NCBI RefSeq assembly: GCF_000297095.1
Contig: NZ_AEEA01000055.1
Span: 1-45,754, forward strand
DNA: 45,754 nt
Source of the DNA: Treponema primitia ZAS-1
GTDB lineage: Bacteria; Spirochaetota; Spirochaetia; Treponematales; Breznakiellaceae
Direction: 5' to 3'
Shown here: positions 23,542 through 30,979 of the stretch, piece by piece
Layout: each line of letters begins with the position of its first letter
Position numbering within the stretch: the stretch's first letter is position 1
The notes under the pieces: generated by a model
Seen by the model: the letters and a program-made list of their open reading frames with translations, nothing else
What the model was told of the DNA's origin: nothing
Database searches by the model: none
Position numbers and translations under genes: made by a program

Positions 23542-24600
23542 TTACTTTTTGCTGTCGATATACTTCAGGAGATCCACAACCTTGTTGGAATAGCCCCATT
23601 CGTTATCGTACCAGGAAACTACCTTGAAGAACCGCTTCTCCCCGGGGAGATTATTCTGGAGGGTGGCAAGGCTGTCATAAATTGAGGTATGCGGATTGTG
23701 GATAATGTCCCGGGAGACAATTTCCTCATTAGCGTACTGCAGGATACCCTTAAGGTAGGTCTCACTGGCCTTTTTGAGGGCCGCGTCGATTTCCTGGATA
23801 GAAGTATCCTTAACGGACCGGAAGGTCAGGTCTACCACGGAACCCGTGGGGGTAGGTACCCGGAAAGACATACCGGTAAGATGACCCTTGGTGGAGGGAA
23901 GCACTTCCCCAACTGCCTTGGCCGCGCCGGTGGTGGAGGGGATGATGTTTTCCGCAGCAGCCCGGCCACCCCGCCAGTCCTTGGCGGAAACGCCGTCCAC
24001 AGTTTTCTGTGTTGCCGTTAAGCTGTGGATGGTGGTCATAAGACCGGTTTCAATGCCGAACCCTTCTTTCAGGAGAACATGCACCAATGGCGCAAGGCAG
24101 TTAGTGGTGCAGCTTGCATTAGAAAGGACATGGTGCTTGGAAGGATCGTATTCCTCGTTATTTACCCCAATGACAAAGGTTTTAATGGGCTTGGAATCGT
24201 CGCCGGATTTGGCGGGAGCGGAAATAATGACCTTTTTGGCCCCCGCTTCGATATGTCCATAGGCTTTTTCATTGGTATAGAGGCCGGTGGATTCGATAAC
24301 ATAGTCAATCCCCAGGCTTTTCCAGGGCAATTCCGAGATACCGGACACGGATTTACCATTCAGGCACTTGATTTTGTGGCCGTTTACCACAAGAACATCG
24401 TCACCATCGGTACCGATATCCGCTTTCATCTGGCCCTGGGTAGAATCATATTTAAGCTGATAGGCAAAATATTTCGCATCGGTGGAAATATCCACCACCG
24501 CTACCACATCGATCTTATCTTTTCCAAGAAGTCCCTGACCCACAAGGGCCTGGAACACCAGACGGCCAATACGGCCAAATCCGTTAATAGCTACTTTCAT
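23542..24600 (-). CDS. gap: Glyceraldehyde-3-phosphate dehydrogenase
   Basis: A 352-residue dehydrogenase oxidising glyceraldehyde-3-P with NAD(P) and phosphate. The Rossmann start is 'MKVAINGFGRIGR'. The catalytic Cys is C164 in 'SNASCTTNC', the His lies in 'TTIHSLTATQ', and the C-terminal 'WYDNEWGYSNKVVDL' is typical. ATG 24600 is chosen because GGAGGT lies 4-5 nt upstream; the frame extends to an ATG at 24612 within which that box would fall. D37 after the second beta strand is compatible with NAD preference. The gene is first in the gap-pgk-tpiA series. Confidence 0.97.
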   Translation of the reverse strand: MKVAINGFGRIGRLVFQALVGQGLLGKDKIDVVAVVDISTDAKYFAYQLKYDSTQGQMKADIGTDGDDVLVVNGHKIKCLNGKSVSGISELPWKSLGIDYVIESTGLYTNEKAYGHIEAGAKKVIISAPAKSGDDSKPIKTFVIGVNNEEYDPSKHHVLSNASCTTNCLAPLVHVLLKEGFGIETGLMTTIHSLTATQKTVDGVSAKDWRGGRAAAENIIPSTTGAAKAVGEVLPSTKGHLTGMSFRVPTPTGSVVDLTFRSVKDTSIQEIDAALKKASETYLKGILQYANEEIVSRDIIHNPHTSIYDSLATLQNNLPGEKRFFKVVSWYDNEWGYSNKVVDLLKYIDSKK

Positions 24601-24720
24601 CAAAACCTCCAATAGATAATTATATATACAATATATTAGAGGAAATACAAAAAAAAAACAAGTGGGGGACCTGTCAAATGAAGGGCAGAATGATAAAATT
24701 ACGCTATTTTTGGAGAAAGC

Positions 24721-24750
24721 TTGCCGAAAAAACGAATTCCGTAGTATAAT
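24721..24750 (+). promoter_or_regulatory. Promoter upstream of the Hpt/HD-GYP operon
   Basis: A perfect TATAAT (24745-24750) has TTGCCG 18 nt upstream (24721-24726). The predicted transcript starts near 24757, with a leader of about 84 nt before the Hpt gene. The rest of the 240-nt gap between gap and the Hpt gene is AT-rich and shows no gene I can support. Confidence 0.5.
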
Positions 24751-24840
24751 ACTAGGGTATAGACTGATCCGTGATAAGGGGCTATACTTTATTTAATTTA
24801 TATTAGATTTCAACCTTACGGGGTTATTTTGGGGGATGGG

Positions 24841-25215
24841 ATGGCTGAAAATGTTATTACCGGCGCCAACGGTGCAGTTTATATCAATATTGATGAGGGA
24901 CTAAAAAGGGTTATAAACAACGGAAAGCTCTTTGCAAAGCTTTTGACTAAATTTAAAACCAGTAATGCCGGTTCCCTGGACGAAGTCTTGAGTTTTGTTG
25001 CGGCCGGGGACTATGAAAAAGCCAAGATTTCAATACATACCCTTAAGGGGATCGCCGCCAATTTGGCCTTAACGGAGCTCTATAAACAAACCGTGGAAAC
25101 AGAAGCCCAAATAAAGGCTGGCGCCCTGGATCCTGGTACCCAGGAATCGGTTAAAAAATGTTTTGCTGAAACGTTAGTTCTCCTTGATGAGGTAGTAGCA
25201 AAATATGGCGGATAG
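24841..25215 (+). CDS. Histidine phosphotransfer (Hpt) domain protein
   Basis: A 124-residue single-domain phosphotransfer protein. The Hpt signature is 'AKISIHTLKGIAANLAL', with H66 as the expected phosphorylated His, inside a four-helix arrangement. Start choice: ATG 24841, with a G-rich stretch (GGGGGA) upstream; TTG at 24829 would add four residues. It overlaps the next gene by 11 nt, so the two are translationally coupled. It could carry phosphate between a hybrid kinase such as the one at 18473-21286 and the receiver domain encoded directly downstream. Confidence 0.9.
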   Translation: MAENVITGANGAVYINIDEGLKRVINNGKLFAKLLTKFKTSNAGSLDEVLSFVAAGDYEKAKISIHTLKGIAANLALTELYKQTVETEAQIKAGALDPGTQESVKKCFAETLVLLDEVVAKYGG

Positions 25216-26275
25216 CATCAATAACCTCCCAACCGTACTGGTTGTTGACGATGTTGATATGAATGTTATGATCCTTGAGGAAATCCTGAAGGATAACTAC
25301 AATATCATGACCGCCAGTAATGGGGTTGAGGCGCTGGATAAGCTGCATAAAGCCGATGTTCTCCCCAAGATCATCCTGTTGGACGTTTTTATGCCCGAAA
25401 TGAACGGGTATGAATTGCTTGAAATCATGAAATCCGATAAGGCCCTCAAGCGGATTCCGGTTATTTTCATCACCACTTCGGATAACGAAAGCGAAGGTCT
25501 GGCCGCCGGCGCCGTGGATTTTATCAATAAGCCCTTCAATGAGGAAATCGTCAAGCTCCGGGTAAAGAACCAGCTTGAACTGAAAAATTACAGCGACAGT
25601 CTGGAAGATATGGTAGCCGAAAAGACCGCCGAAGCCACCGCTACCCTGGATAATACCCTGCAGGCCCTGGCGAATATCATTGAATACCGAAACCTGGAAT
25701 CCGGCAGCCACGTCAAGCGGACCCAATTCTTCTGTAAGGCCCTGGTAGAGTATCTCCTGGAATCCGAGTCAGAATATGCCGCTGAACTCCGGGGTATGCA
25801 ACCCGAAATAATCACCAAATCCATGGCCCTCCACGATGTGGGGAAGATTGGCATCCCCGACAAGATACTCCTCAAGCCGGGGAAATTGGACCCGGATGAA
25901 TATGACATTATGAAAACCCATACGGTGGTTGGGAAGAACATTATTGAAGAAATGATGACCGCCGTAAAAGACAAGGATTCCATTTACCTCCGGCATTGCC
26001 GAAGTATAGCCTACAGCCACCATGAACGCTTTGACGGCAAGGGTTATCCTCAGGGTCTCCAGGGCTACGATATCCCCCTGGCTGCCCGGATAGCAGCCCT
26101 TTCGGACGTGTACGACGCCCTGGTTTGCGCCCGGGTTTACAAGTCCGCCATGTCCTATGATGAAGCCATTCACATCATCGTAGAGGGCAAGGGAACCCAG
26201 TTTGACCCGGTACTCACCGATGCGGTAATACAGATACAAGATAAATTCCAGGAGATTTCCCGAAGTAACCAATAG
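25205..26275 (+). CDS. Response regulator with HD-GYP c-di-GMP phosphodiesterase domain
   Basis: A 356-residue REC-HD-GYP protein. The receiver domain has 'VVDDVDMN' and phospho-acceptor D60 in 'LLDVFMPEMNG'. A short coiled segment follows, then the HD-GYP domain with H210-D211 in 'HDVGKIGIPD' and 'HHERFDGKGYP' (272-282). Both signature motifs are intact, predicting hydrolysis of c-di-GMP. The protein is cytosolic, with no membrane segment. Coupling to the Hpt gene suggests that phosphorelay input controls the phosphodiesterase. It lies just upstream of the tmRNA gene. Confidence 0.95.
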   Translation: MADSINNLPTVLVVDDVDMNVMILEEILKDNYNIMTASNGVEALDKLHKADVLPKIILLDVFMPEMNGYELLEIMKSDKALKRIPVIFITTSDNESEGLAAGAVDFINKPFNEEIVKLRVKNQLELKNYSDSLEDMVAEKTAEATATLDNTLQALANIIEYRNLESGSHVKRTQFFCKALVEYLLESESEYAAELRGMQPEIITKSMALHDVGKIGIPDKILLKPGKLDPDEYDIMKTHTVVGKNIIEEMMTAVKDKDSIYLRHCRSIAYSHHERFDGKGYPQGLQGYDIPLAARIAALSDVYDALVCARVYKSAMSYDEAIHIIVEGKGTQFDPVLTDAVIQIQDKFQEISRSNQ

Positions 26276-26289
26276 CAGCTAGGACGAGC

Positions 26290-26324
26290 TTGCACACAAT
26301 ACCTTAAAAGGCGTATACTATACT
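26290..26324 (+). promoter_or_regulatory. tmRNA promoter
   Basis: TTGCAC (26290-26295) is 18 nt from TATACT (26314-26319). A second, overlapping TATACT is at 26319-26324. Transcription would begin a few bases before the mature 5' end at 26332, consistent with RNase P trimming. Confidence 0.5.
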
Positions 26325-26331
26325 AAGACTC

Positions 26332-26676
26332 GGGGGTGCACCGGTTTCGACTGGTACGGTTCGGGGTGCAAGCTGCAGGTGGAGTGCCGATCTCCTGATT
26401 CGGCAAAATTTTAACTGCCAACAACGACAGTTACGCTTTCGCTGCGTAAGCAGTAGAGCGCGGAACCCGGCCCCGCCGCCTTGAGGGACCGGCTTTCCGT
26501 CGCAATCGAGGCTGGCCAATTCCCGGTTCCGGACGGGCTGCGGCGAGAAACTCCCGGAATACGGACAGGCCGCCCGCCGTGAAGCCAAGCCTACCCCGAC
26601 AAAACAATTCACGGCTAAACCTGTAGACGTTTGTACTGCGCGTAGTAGGACAGGGGTTCGACTCCCCTCACCTCCA
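26332..26676 (+). ncRNA. ssrA: Transfer-messenger RNA
   Basis: About 345 nt with both conserved ends. The 5' part GGGGGUGCACCGGUUUCGAC pairs with the 3' CACCUCC to form the acceptor stem. The T-arm reads GGACAGGGGUUCGACUCCCC. The 3' CCA is not encoded. The tag reading frame (26417-26449) starts at GCC and ends at TAA, giving ANNDSYAFAA, a proteolysis tag ending in the usual Ala-Ala. tmRNA rescues stalled ribosomes with SmpB and marks the peptide for ClpXP and similar proteases. The 3' end is repeated downstream in both orientations (see repeats). Confidence 0.96.
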
Positions 26677-26744
26677 AAACTTTTGTCTCACCGTAAATCT
26701 TAACCGATAAATTTAAAAACCAAGTGGAGTCGAACCCCTGTCCT
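26647..26744. repeat. Inverted copy of the tmRNA T-arm downstream of ssrA
   Basis: The 19 nt AGGACAGGGGTTCGACTCC inside the tmRNA T-arm (26647-26665) recurs exactly as its reverse complement at 26726-26744. The intervening 60 nt is AT-rich. A transcript reading through could fold the two together and compete with the T-arm. Confidence 0.9.
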
Positions 26745-26745
26745 G

Positions 26746-26786
26746 CCCCGCTGCGGCCCAAGCAGGTGCGTAGGGCCGCAGCGGGG
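26746..26786. repeat. Perfect 14-bp GC-rich hairpin
   Basis: CCCCGCTGCGGCCC (26746-26759) and its exact inverse (26773-26786) flank a 13-nt loop. Neither strand carries a good U run (TCTTTGCC on the plus side), so it may serve as a weak bidirectional terminator between ssrA and the converging synthetase gene, or be part of a former mobile-element end. Confidence 0.85.
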
Positions 26787-26807
26787 TCTTTGCCAAAAAG
26801 ACACGAA

Positions 26808-26844
26808 GGTTCGACTCCCCTCACCTCCGACTCCCCTCACCTAC
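26808..26844 (+). repeat. Direct copies of the tmRNA 3' end (att-like)
   Basis: 26808-26828 repeats the last part of ssrA (GGTTCGACTCCCCTCACCTCC, with one base more than the 20 nt at 26657-26675 region) in direct orientation. It is followed at once by a second 16-nt tandem unit (26829-26844, 15 of 16 identical). The stop codon of the synthetase/TPR gene lies within the last unit. The 3' ends of tmRNA genes are classic integrase targets. Confidence 0.85.
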
Positions 26845-28103
26845 ATTTTCAGCTTTTTTCGCAGAATCTCCTTGAACTGCTGTGCCGATCGCGAATCCGG
26901 GTCTAAAACCAAAGCGGATTCGCAGTCCGCCAAAGCCTGAGGTAAATCGCCCAAGTGATAATAAGCCTGGCCCCGGCGGTACAGGCAGTAGTGTTGGTAG
27001 GGGTTTATATCGATGGACAGGGTAAAATCGTCCACCGCCTCTGAATATTGCTGGCGTACCGCCTTGACCAAGCCTCGGTAATAGGCCGACTTGTAGGACT
27101 TCGGGTCCAGTTTCAGCGATTGGGTAAAGTCCTCCACCGCATCTTCGTAATTGGACCGGGCAAAATTAGCCATCCCACGGTGCTTATGAACTAAGGCGCA
27201 GACTGAGCTATCGGGATTCATTTCCAGAATGCGGCTGTAAAAATAGATTGCCTCGTTAAACTGGTTCTTATTGTGGGCGTAAAGGGCATTCAGGAGGAGA
27301 TCGTCCATGGATGCGCTATCCGTAACCCCTATACTGAATTCTGCGGGGATCCCATCCATTTTTTCTTCCTGATCCCCGGTGTCAAATAAAAAAGAATCCG
27401 TGGCGTCTTCTATTTTTTTGAAGAAAGAATACCGGCGTTTCCCAAATTCCTCATTTAACTGCCGCTGATAGGTTCTAATTTCCTTAAATATAATATCCGC
27501 CAGAGAAAGATTGGCGTTTATTGCTGCAAGTTTACGTTTCATCGGTTCGTCAAAGGGTGTAAATTCGGCTTTATAGACCAGTTCATGCTCCACCTCGGCC
27601 CAAGCATCCTGAAGTATGGTACGGACTTGAACCTCCGCTACATCACAGCCGCAATCACCATACTTTTCTATCAAATGGGGGGGGATTTTAACCAGGATAT
27701 GGGTAGATTCATAACCAAATTCTTTAAAAGAATAGTTAGATCCCTTCTTTTCAACTTCAACAATATCAAAAATCTTTGTTAGCAGGGCCTCTACCGTATC
27801 AACTTCCTCAAGAAAGGGGCATACAATACGGATGCCGATCAGGTCGGTAATCCGGGGCATCCCATCTTTCACGGGAATTTTAGCCTGAAGTTCCGAGGAT
27901 TGGCTGTTAAGAATGCGGATGTACTTTTTAAAGAAACTGTTAAAATCCTTTGGCCTGCCCTTAATGGTGGGAGGAGAAGGGAGTTCCTGAACCGCCTGTT
28001 CGATTAATTCCCGTAATTCCTTGGTGACATTGACCATGGCCTCGCTGTGCCGTTCATACTGTTTCTGAAGGATATGACGATCCGGAAGTTTGAATTTTTC
28101 CAT
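26841..28103 (-). CDS. RelA/SpoT-type alarmone synthetase domain fused to TPR repeats
   Basis: A 420-residue protein with a RelA_SpoT nucleotidyltransferase domain (about residues 50-190) and no HD hydrolase domain. Motifs are 'RITDLIGIRIVCPF', 'GYESTHILVK' and 'EVQVRTILQDAWAEVEHEL'. Residues 260-420 form four to five TPRs ('AIYFYSRILEMNPDS', 'AVEDFTQSLKLDPKS', 'AVDDFTLSIDINPYQ', 'ALADCESALVLDPDS'). Members make (p)ppGpp or related alarmones. The GYxSxH box has Glu where Arg, Lys or Gln is usual, so activity or substrate may differ. ATG 28103 has AAGGA 8 nt upstream and lies 18 nt below the flaA terminator. Confidence 0.88.
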   Translation of the reverse strand: MEKFKLPDRHILQKQYERHSEAMVNVTKELRELIEQAVQELPSPPTIKGRPKDFNSFFKKYIRILNSQSSELQAKIPVKDGMPRITDLIGIRIVCPFLEEVDTVEALLTKIFDIVEVEKKGSNYSFKEFGYESTHILVKIPPHLIEKYGDCGCDVAEVQVRTILQDAWAEVEHELVYKAEFTPFDEPMKRKLAAINANLSLADIIFKEIRTYQRQLNEEFGKRRYSFFKKIEDATDSFLFDTGDQEEKMDGIPAEFSIGVTDSASMDDLLLNALYAHNKNQFNEAIYFYSRILEMNPDSSVCALVHKHRGMANFARSNYEDAVEDFTQSLKLDPKSYKSAYYRGLVKAVRQQYSEAVDDFTLSIDINPYQHYCLYRRGQAYYHLGDLPQALADCESALVLDPDSRSAQQFKEILRKKLKM

Positions 28104-28120
28104 CAATGTTTTCCTTAGCT

Positions 28121-28164
28121 TAAAAAAAAACTGTCTGGAAAATCGTAATGATTTTCCAGACAGT
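28121..28164 (-). terminator. Strong intrinsic terminator after flaA
   Basis: On the minus strand a perfect 15-bp stem (28150-28164 with 28130-28144, loop of 5 nt) is followed by nine T. It lies 51 nt after the flaA stop and just before the synthetase/TPR gene. Confidence 0.92.
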
Positions 28165-28215
28165 CAAACAAATCTTAGTGGACTCTAACCAAGCTTTGGG
28201 AGCCCCCCACCGAAC

Positions 28216-29244
28216 TTATTGCTGGTCCGTAGTGGGCGCCGGAGTAAAGGAATTCTCGGTAGCCTGTTTCTGATTTTCAAGATACCGCAATACCTGATCG
28301 TGCCCAAACTGTTCCATTTCGTATACTTTCTTCGCAGTTTCCCGATCCCGAATTATGCCCCAAAGAGCCTCATCATCAATATCCCGGTCTGTATCAAGAA
28401 CCGCTTTATCGTAGATAATCTTTACATCCCTGAAATATCCAATGAAATCCCCGCCTTCCCTCGCGGCATCCCGCTGAACAAGGAAGCCACCAAACTTCAC
28501 AAAGGGAGTCGCCTCGGGATACAAGGGATAGATACGCAAATCCCGGTTCCGTATAGCCTGAACATATTGGGGATTTTCCCAGCGAAGTTCTCCCCAGCCG
28601 TCAAAATTGACATAACCCATAAATATCGACTTCTTGTTCCCCTGGGGATCAACAAGAATGGTAGAAAGGCCGTGGGGGAAATTAAGGCCATAAACGTCAA
28701 CCGCTACCGATTTGATAGCTCCTACGTTCTTTACCACACCATACCCGTCTTCAAAGCGGGAAGGACCGGTAAAATCGTTATCCTCGGCAGGCTGGATATT
28801 TCCATCATCATCGACCTCTGCCTGAGCTTCGTACGCAGGAATATCAAAGGGCGGCCTGATAATAGCCCAAGAATTAAATGGTTCCACAGGGAAATGAATC
28901 CGTACACCCAGAACGGTACCGTATTGCTTGGAAGGAGCCTCGGAAGTGTAACTTCGGGCAACATTCCCAACGGTACGGGAAGATGACGCTAGGTCAATCT
29001 CCCAATTGGTTATGGCAAGGGATGTTTTCATCACCTGTTTTTGTTCGGTGGTGAAGCTGCCGCCGGCTACGGTACCATAATCCATCATGGTCCTCCGGTT
29101 TTCATTAGGCTTTGCGCCATCACTGTCATCATTGACCGTGATATCCGCTGCAAGTTTGGCGAAATCGATCAGTACGGCTTCGTCAGCAAACACCGCTCCG
29201 GCGGTAAACAACGCTACAGTGACTAGAATGAATATCCTTTTCAT
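28216..29244 (-). CDS. flaA: Periplasmic flagellar filament outer-layer (sheath) protein FlaA
   Basis: A 342-residue exported protein with a clear signal peptide (MKRIFILVTVALFTAGAVFA, cleavage likely after AxA at residue 20). The mature part matches spirochaete FlaA: 'LASSSRTVGNVARSYTSEA', 'GVRIHFPVEPFNSWAIIRPP', 'DVYGLNFPHGLSTILVD' and 'MGYVNFDGWGELRWENP'. FlaA coats the FlaB core of the endoflagella in the periplasm. It has its own strong promoter and terminator, so it is a monocistronic unit, with AAAGGAG 8 nt before the ATG. It sits directly downstream of the putative glycan operon. Confidence 0.95.
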   Translation of the reverse strand: MKRIFILVTVALFTAGAVFADEAVLIDFAKLAADITVNDDSDGAKPNENRRTMMDYGTVAGGSFTTEQKQVMKTSLAITNWEIDLASSSRTVGNVARSYTSEAPSKQYGTVLGVRIHFPVEPFNSWAIIRPPFDIPAYEAQAEVDDDGNIQPAEDNDFTGPSRFEDGYGVVKNVGAIKSVAVDVYGLNFPHGLSTILVDPQGNKKSIFMGYVNFDGWGELRWENPQYVQAIRNRDLRIYPLYPEATPFVKFGGFLVQRDAAREGGDFIGYFRDVKIIYDKAVLDTDRDIDDEALWGIIRDRETAKKVYEMEQFGHDQVLRYLENQKQATENSFTPAPTTDQQ

Positions 29245-29288
29245 TCACTGCTCCTTTCATTTAATGATCATAGAACTAGATACTAAAA

Positions 29289-29316
29289 AGTATACGAATT
29301 CTTTATTCTTTGTCAA
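29289..29316 (-). promoter_or_regulatory. flaA promoter (sigma-70 type)
   Basis: A perfect TTGACA (29311-29316, minus strand) and TATACT (29289-29294) are spaced 16 nt, predicting a start near 29282 and a leader of about 38 nt. It has the form of a housekeeping promoter, not a sigma-28 one. Confidence 0.75.
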
Positions 29317-29327
29317 CGCTCTTCCGA

Positions 29328-29852
29328 TTAAATATCGGCAATACCGACAAATTTTTCACGAAATTTTTCGGAATATGCCTCGTGTCCGGCTATAAACAAC
29401 CGTACATCCTTAACATACGAAAAATTCCGTCTAATACCTCCATAAAGGGTGTATAAGCCGGTAAAAACATCCGCCCCGTTCAGGGGAGCCAGAGCCGCAG
29501 ACTCCGACAGGTCTGCGTATATCACCCCATCCCGGTATAACAAAGATTCAAGCCGGGTTCCCTTGGAAAAAAGCGGCGCCGAATCCAGAGAAACCGGCCC
29601 TAACAACGCCTCTTTCACGTACCGGCTAATAACGTTTTCCCGGGATCCGGTTTGGGACACCATACGGTCTTCCACTACCGGGATCCCAGTATCTATAGAA
29701 TAAAATACAAAGGTCCGCCTGACAAGCCCTAAAATAAGAAAATCGGCAAAAGCTAGAATTCCAAGAAGGCACAGGTACATAAACCGACGCTGCGCTTTTT
29801 TTTGCAGGAATCTTGCGGCGGCGGCCGGGAAGTCCTTGATAAAACCTTTCAT
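29328..29852 (-). CDS. GerMN-domain membrane protein
   Basis: A 174-residue protein with a basic N-terminus and one membrane segment ('MYLCLLGILAFADFLILGLV', about residues 25-44). A single GerMN (sporulation/germination) domain follows, with 'RYVKEALLGPVSLDSAPLF' and 'GVIYADLSESAAL'. GerMN domains occur outside spore formers in envelope proteins, often beside N-acetylmuramoyl-L-alanine amidases, as here: it overlaps the amidase gene by 4 nt (ATGA). It is the last gene of the operon running from 37762. The role is unknown; a peptidoglycan-related adaptor is likely. Confidence 0.82.
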   Translation of the reverse strand: MKGFIKDFPAAAARFLQKKAQRRFMYLCLLGILAFADFLILGLVRRTFVFYSIDTGIPVVEDRMVSQTGSRENVISRYVKEALLGPVSLDSAPLFSKGTRLESLLYRDGVIYADLSESAALAPLNGADVFTGLYTLYGGIRRNFSYVKDVRLFIAGHEAYSEKFREKFVGIADI

Positions 29853-30979
29853 TCGATGTTGGTAAATCCTCCGGAACGTTCAAACACGGTGACAAACTGT
29901 GTTATACCTTTATATAACGCTTGGGAAAATTTCATCAAGTAGGTCTCGTTGGTCATGAGGAGGGCGTCGGCTTCGTTGGTGACAAAGCCAAGCTCTACCA
30001 GTATGGAGGGCATACGGGCGTTGCGTACCACAAACCATTCTTCCGCCTTGATGCCCCGGGATGGGATTACAGGACCAAGGGTTTCCTTGAACTGGTTCAG
30101 GATGAGTTGGGCCATGGTGATGCTTTCTGTGGTGAATTCCTCTTCCATCATATCATTGAGGATATGGCCTACCTCGGCGGAATCCGCATACTTTGACTCA
30201 TCAATTACCGTTCGGCGGTAATCCGGGCTGAGGTACCATACTTCGTAACCCCGGGCAGCCTTGCTAAAGGATGCGTTTGCGTGAATTGATATGAAGACTA
30301 TGGCTTCGTTCTCCCTAAGGGGGACCGAATTGGCGATGACCACCCGGTCTTCTAAGGAAGGATACGTATCGGCGTTTCGGGTGAGGAGTACCTGCTTATC
30401 CGGATAGGCGGCTTTGAGCATGGCGTGGAGATTCCGGGAAACCCTGAGGGTAAGATCCTTTTCTACCAGGGTGAACTGCCGTCCGTTGACATTATGGGTC
30501 CCGGACGCCCCGTTGTCCTTGCCCCCATGGCCGGGATCCACGATGATGGCGGCAATGCGGAAACGGGATAGTTCATTCTGCATATATTCGTCCAGGTTTT
30601 TTTTGGTGGCGCTTACAAATTCCCCGGGAAAATGGAGAGTTCCCCCTTCAAGATACGGTACAGGAAGGGTGAGTATATCCCGGTTATCCAGCAGAGCCAT
30701 ACCCTGGGCGCCGGCGTTTCCGGTTTGAAAAGCCAGATAATGCCCTCCGGCGGATAAGACCCCGGCCCGGAACAGGGGATCCCAGCGGAGTTCCGCCCCC
30801 AATGCTTTTAGGGTTTCCTCCAGACTAAGCGCCGCCGGTGAGGCTGCCCCAGCTTCTTCTGAAAACAAGCCCGGCGAGATATTCATGAAAAGAAGCACAA
30901 GGCAAGCGCCGAAAAATCGCATTTTGCAACGAAGTTTCCCGCACAGGTACCGCCCCGGCTGATGCATTCGCCTACTCAT
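29849..30979 (-). CDS. N-acetylmuramoyl-L-alanine amidase (Amidase_3/AmiC type)
   Basis: A 376-residue exported zinc amidase that cleaves the amide bond between MurNAc and the peptide stem. The N-terminus has a hydrophobic segment ('FFGACLVLLFMNISPGLF', about 22-39) after a basic stretch; an internal ATG at 30922 could be the true start. The catalytic domain shows 'IIVDPGHGGKDNGA' (zinc His), 'LTLRVSRNLHAML', 'FISIHANAS' (zinc His) and 'PSILVELGFVTNEADALL' (catalytic Glu). About 100 residues before it resemble an AMIN-like or copper-amine-oxidase-like module. ATGA overlaps link it to both neighbours. Confidence 0.92.
   Translation of the reverse strand: MSRRMHQPGRYLCGKLRCKMRFFGACLVLLFMNISPGLFSEEAGAASPAALSLEETLKALGAELRWDPLFRAGVLSAGGHYLAFQTGNAGAQGMALLDNRDILTLPVPYLEGGTLHFPGEFVSATKKNLDEYMQNELSRFRIAAIIVDPGHGGKDNGASGTHNVNGRQFTLVEKDLTLRVSRNLHAMLKAAYPDKQVLLTRNADTYPSLEDRVVIANSVPLRENEAIVFISIHANASFSKAARGYEVWYLSPDYRRTVIDESKYADSAEVGHILNDMMEEEFTTESITMAQLILNQFKETLGPVIPSRGIKAEEWFVVRNARMPSILVELGFVTNEADALLMTNETYLMKFSQALYKGITQFVTVFERSGGFTNIE

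Noticed and set aside
24672..24677. A perfect TTGACA on the minus strand upstream of gap
   Set aside because: At 16-18 nt downstream there is only a T-tract and no -10 box; the real gap promoter probably lies in the AT-rich stretch at 24611-24650, which I could not resolve.
24678..24749. A 23-codon frame beginning ATG between gap and the Hpt gene
   Set aside because: There is no convincing ribosome site, and its stop codon lies inside the TATAAT of the likely Hpt promoter.
26276..26844. Short open frames across the tmRNA gene on the minus strand
   Set aside because: They read through structured RNA and its repeats and match no protein; the region is explained by ssrA and its copies.
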